From a virus: a stretch of 24,553 nt of DNA. How positions within the stretch are numbered: the first letter of the stretch is position 1; every line of letters starts with the position of its first letter. The position numbers were made by a program, and so were the translations under genes. Location of the stretch: the IMG/VR virus record IMGVR_UViG_3300031565_000352, positions 1 through 24,553 of that record; one strand, given 5' to 3'. Shown one piece after another: positions 21,890-24,553 of this stretch. The notes beneath the pieces were generated by a model. It searched no databases and was not told the DNA's origin. It saw nothing but the letters and a program-made list of their open reading frames with translations.

Positions 21890-23057
21890 TAGAGTACCAA
21901 CACTTCAAGAATTATATGAGGCCCATTTATCAAGGATTGAAGGTAAGATTAATCAAACGTCACCTACGAATGATAAAGCGTTTAATAAAGTTTTAGCTGC
22001 AACTGAGGCGGGTTTAGACATAGGTTTATATAAATTTCAGGCAAACGCAGCAATCCAAAATTTAGCGCTCACAGCAACGGCGGACGGTCTGGACCGAATC
22101 GGAAATGATAACAGTACACCGAGAAAACAGGCTCAAGCTGCAATTTTGACGGCTGAAATTATCGCGATAACCGGAACCGTTATTTTACAGGGCACTAATT
22201 TTGTCGGCGATTCTAACGGGATAAGATACACAACCGAGGCAGACGCAACGGCGGCGGCTGGCGTTGCTACAATTTCTTTACGATGTACTGAGACCGGTAC
22301 AGAGGGAAATCTTGATAACGAAAATATCTTGTCTATCTCTTCTCAGGTTGCAGGAGCAGAAACTACTTGCGAGGTTACGGCTACAACTCAAGAAGGAATA
22401 AACAAAGAATCTGACGCAGATTACAGGCCGCGCGTTTTATTCGCACAGCGAGCGGTAACGGGAGGCGGTAACGCTTCCGATCATAAAATATGGGCCGAAG
22501 TCGTGACGGGAGTTAAACGGGTTTTTCCTTATTCTGGGCGGCCAGTTGCGGAAGGCGATTCTTTCCCGGGGGATCGACAAATTTATGTTGAAGCAAATAC
22601 AGACGTAAATCCGGATGGAATAGCGCCAGGCAGTATGATAGATGACGTACGGGATGCAATAAATATTGATCTAGACACCGGTTTATCAAGACCAACTTTA
22701 GGTTTGACAGATAACACTTTATTCATAGAGTCAATTATCAGAACTGAAATTTATATAACTATAAATAATTTAAATGTTTCAGCCGAAAATATAACTAATT
22801 GTAAAAATGATATTGAAACCGCAATTGAATTTTATTTATATTTAATAGCACCATATGTGGCGGGAATTGATTTAATCAGAGATAGAGTTGACACCATAAC
22901 GTCAACCAGTGTTTCGGAACCAATACAGGACGTTTTAAGGAGTTACGGAGCGTCATCAACATCAATTGCATTTGGTTTAGCCGCAGGAGTCCCGGAAATT
23001 AGTTACACGTTAGATATAAATGAGCTTGTTAAATTGGGGGCTATAGAATATGTCTAA
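21882..23057 (+). CDS. Baseplate J-like protein, Mu gp47 type
   Basis: A 391-residue protein of the baseplate_J family, which builds the wedge that triggers sheath contraction. Typical features: PTLQELYEAHLSRIEGKI at the N-terminus, NLALTATADGLDRIGNDN, TAGTEGNLDNENILSISSQV-like pattern around 130-150, then KESDADYRPRVLFAQRAVTGGGNASDHKIWAEVVTGVKRVFPY, and GSMIDDVRDAINIDLDTGLSRPT later. AAGAGG precedes the ATG. It overlaps its neighbours by eight bases on both sides. Confidence 0.92.
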   Translation: MANRVPTLQELYEAHLSRIEGKINQTSPTNDKAFNKVLAATEAGLDIGLYKFQANAAIQNLALTATADGLDRIGNDNSTPRKQAQAAILTAEIIAITGTVILQGTNFVGDSNGIRYTTEADATAAAGVATISLRCTETGTEGNLDNENILSISSQVAGAETTCEVTATTQEGINKESDADYRPRVLFAQRAVTGGGNASDHKIWAEVVTGVKRVFPYSGRPVAEGDSFPGDRQIYVEANTDVNPDGIAPGSMIDDVRDAINIDLDTGLSRPTLGLTDNTLFIESIIRTEIYITINNLNVSAENITNCKNDIETAIEFYLYLIAPYVAGIDLIRDRVDTITSTSVSEPIQDVLRSYGASSTSIAFGLAAGVPEISYTLDINELVKLGAIEYV

Positions 23058-23745
23058 ATCGATTGTTAACGCTTTACTACCCGAAGGCGACTTTTGGACT
23101 CCGGAAGAGTTAGACGACTATGATTTATTGCTTGAAGGGATTGGAGAGAATTCAAACGTTGTAAAAATAGAGTTAAATAAATCAAGGCATTTTAGGAATC
23201 CGGCCTTGACAACATTGCTAGAAGAACTTGAAAATGATTATGGTGTAACTCCCCCGGTCGGCGCAACCGAAGCAGAACGCCGGTTAACGCTTGCGGCTTC
23301 GATGTTTTTACAATCTACAACAGGGGCGGCGGATGCTCTTGAAACAAAATTACAGTTTGCAGGTTTAGACGTGCAAGTCCATGTAAACAGTCCGGCAGTT
23401 GATCCGGCATTATTTTTAAACTTTTTTTCAGCTCCCCAGGGACAATTGATCATAAACAACCCAGAATTGATTGAAGAGTTTACACTACCAATTGATGCTG
23501 GGTACTGGCCACAAATATTTTTTGTTGGTGGGGATGCAACCAGGGACATAAGCGGATATTTGACTAATATTGATCCAGCTAATATTGATCCAGACAAAAG
23601 ACGAATTTTAAAGGATATAATTTTAAAACATAAACCATTATTTGTGTGGTGTGCATATGTTGATGTTTATACAAAATATTTAGACGGTTTGCCAACATAC
23701 CTTGACGGTACATGGTATCTTGACGGCTACGGTGGGGAGGTTTAA
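23050..23745 (+). CDS. Mu gp48-like baseplate protein (DUF2313 / YmfQ)
   Basis: A 231-residue protein opening with ALLPEGDFWTPEE, the usual start of this family, followed by the helix RNPALTTLLEELENDYGVT and EAERRLTLAAS-x-x-QSTTGAADALE. It links baseplate wedge and fibre in Mu-like tails. The C-terminal end is a short Tyr-Leu-Asp-Gly repeat (YLDG three times within about 20 residues), of a kind often found at the end of phage fibre and baseplate proteins and probably unstructured or attaching to the fibre. It overlaps gp47 by eight bases; the fibre begins two bases after its stop. Confidence 0.88.
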   Translation: MSKSIVNALLPEGDFWTPEELDDYDLLLEGIGENSNVVKIELNKSRHFRNPALTTLLEELENDYGVTPPVGATEAERRLTLAASMFLQSTTGAADALETKLQFAGLDVQVHVNSPAVDPALFLNFFSAPQGQLIINNPELIEEFTLPIDAGYWPQIFFVGGDATRDISGYLTNIDPANIDPDKRRILKDIILKHKPLFVWCAYVDVYTKYLDGLPTYLDGTWYLDGYGGEV

Positions 23746-23747
23746 CA

Positions 23748-24553
23748 ATGGCTTTTAATTTTGCAAAAACTAGAACGTGGAAGGACGGAACAACTCCGGC
23801 GACGGGAACACCGTCGTTAGGTAGTTTATTTGACGCAGAATTTGACCAATTATACGAAAATGATAATTATATCAAGGATATAATCGACGCTTTTAACACT
23901 TACGAAGTTGCGGCAGGTGAGGACGTGACGGCGGGAAAAGTTGTTGAATTTATCAACGGATATATTCAGGATTTTAAAGGCGATGTCAAAGATTTAAATA
24001 ATGATCCCGTTGTTTTTGAATCCGCGACAACTACCTACATATCAGCGGTAGCGCTAACCTCAGATAAAGTTTTAGTCGCATATAGAGATGACGGAAATTC
24101 AAACTATGGAACGTCAATAATTTTATCAATTTCGGGTACTACTATCACAGCGGGAACCGCAGTTGTTTTTGAATCGGCTGCAACTATCTACATTTCAGCG
24201 GTAGCACTAACAGAGGGAAAAGTTTTAGTCGCATATCGGGATCAAGGAAATTCAAACTATGGAACGTCAATAATTTTATCAATTTCGGGTACTACTATCA
24301 CAGCGGGAACCGCAGTTGTTTTTGAATCGGCTGCAACATTATATTGTTCAGCCGTAGCGCTTACAGAAGACAAAGTTTTAGTCGCTTATCAGGATGGGGG
24401 TAATTCGAATTATGGCACGTCAATAATTTTGTCAATTTCAGGTACTACTATCACAGCGGGAACCGCAGTTGTTTTTGAATCGGCGTCATCTTCATATATT
24501 TCAGCCGTAGCGCTTACAGAAGACAAAGTTTTAGTCGCATACACAGACGTTGG
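23748..24553 (+). CDS. Tail fibre with 51-residue tandem repeats, partial
   Basis: ATG two bases after the gp48-like gene, GGGGAGG just upstream, and open to the window edge (268 codons visible). The N-terminal 85 residues (FNFAKTRTWKDGTTPATGTPSLGSLFDAEFDQLYEND, then a helical section) resemble fibre attachment regions. From residue about 88 come 51-residue units with a SAVALTEDKVLVAYRD core and GTSIILSISGTTIT-GT-VVFES, typical of phage repeat proteins that probably fold as beta-propeller blades or a beta-rich shaft. It stands in the position of the Mu fibre gene (gp49/S) and should contact the host receptor. The distal tip lies outside the window. Confidence 0.8.
   Translation, partial: MAFNFAKTRTWKDGTTPATGTPSLGSLFDAEFDQLYENDNYIKDIIDAFNTYEVAAGEDVTAGKVVEFINGYIQDFKGDVKDLNNDPVVFESATTTYISAVALTSDKVLVAYRDDGNSNYGTSIILSISGTTITAGTAVVFESAATIYISAVALTEGKVLVAYRDQGNSNYGTSIILSISGTTITAGTAVVFESAATLYCSAVALTEDKVLVAYQDGGNSNYGTSIILSISGTTITAGTAVVFESASSSYISAVALTEDKVLVAYTDV
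24009..24553 (+). repeat. 153-bp in-frame tandem repeats of the tail fibre
   Basis: GTTGTTTTTGAATC recurs at 24009, 24162, 24315 and 24468, a constant 153-base (51-codon) period, with three full units and the start of a fourth in view. The second half of each unit is nearly identical in DNA between copies, so the repeats are young or homogenised. Confidence 0.9.

Noticed and set aside
23238-23597. Reverse-strand ORF of 119 codons opposite the gp48-like gene
   Set aside because: It is a shadow of a conserved coding frame on the plus strand; no independent support.
24009-24553. CRISPR-like direct repeats
   Set aside because: The repeats are in-frame, contiguous 153-bp coding units with no separate spacers.

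Overview
The window is one continuous, plus-strand block of late (virion and lysis) genes from a contractile-tailed phage or prophage. Nearly every gene overlaps or directly abuts the next, often with ATGA or TAATG junctions, which indicates one or a few long polycistronic transcripts. The DNA is AT-rich. A lipoprotein gene among the lysis candidates points to a host with an outer membrane, but nothing in the window fixes the host taxon. No integrase, transposase, repressor, tRNA or replication gene is present, so lytic phage versus prophage cannot be decided here.

Layout. (1) 1-4155 is DNA packaging and portal: a truncated gene in the small-terminase position, a lambda GpA-type large terminase, a small gpW/DUF6148-like protein and a lambda gpB-type portal. 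(2) 4158-8500 is an accessory block between portal and head protease. It holds five or six beta-rich, fibre-like or decoration-like proteins, including a LamG lectin-like protein with 40-residue repeats. These are followed by a tightly coupled candidate lysis cassette: small membrane protein, C39-like cysteine peptidase, second small membrane protein and lipoprotein. (3) 8553-13088 is head completion: a ClpP-type protease with a nested in-frame scaffold start, a gpD-like decoration protein, a gpE-type major capsid protein, two small charged proteins, a head-tail connector candidate and a tail-completion candidate. (4) 13104-23745 is a Mu-type contractile tail in Mu gene order: sheath, tube, tail assembly chaperone with a -1 frameshift extension, tape measure, gp43, gp44, gp45, gp46, gp47 and gp48. 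A family 2-like glycosyltransferase gene is inserted between tube and chaperone. (5) 23748-24553 is the start of a tail fibre built of 51-residue tandem repeats, running off the window.

How it works together. The head genes build a procapsid on the scaffold, the terminase packages DNA through the portal, and the Mu-like genes build the tail, baseplate and fibre. The phage is a mosaic of a lambda-like head and a Mu-like tail. The most notable points are the host-interaction and lysis cassette inside the head module, the frameshift that completes the tail chaperone, the nested scaffold start, the perfect 15-bp hairpin at 11746-11780, the glycosyltransferase in the tail operon, and two gaps (before 2241 and before 8553) that share a promoter-like motif.
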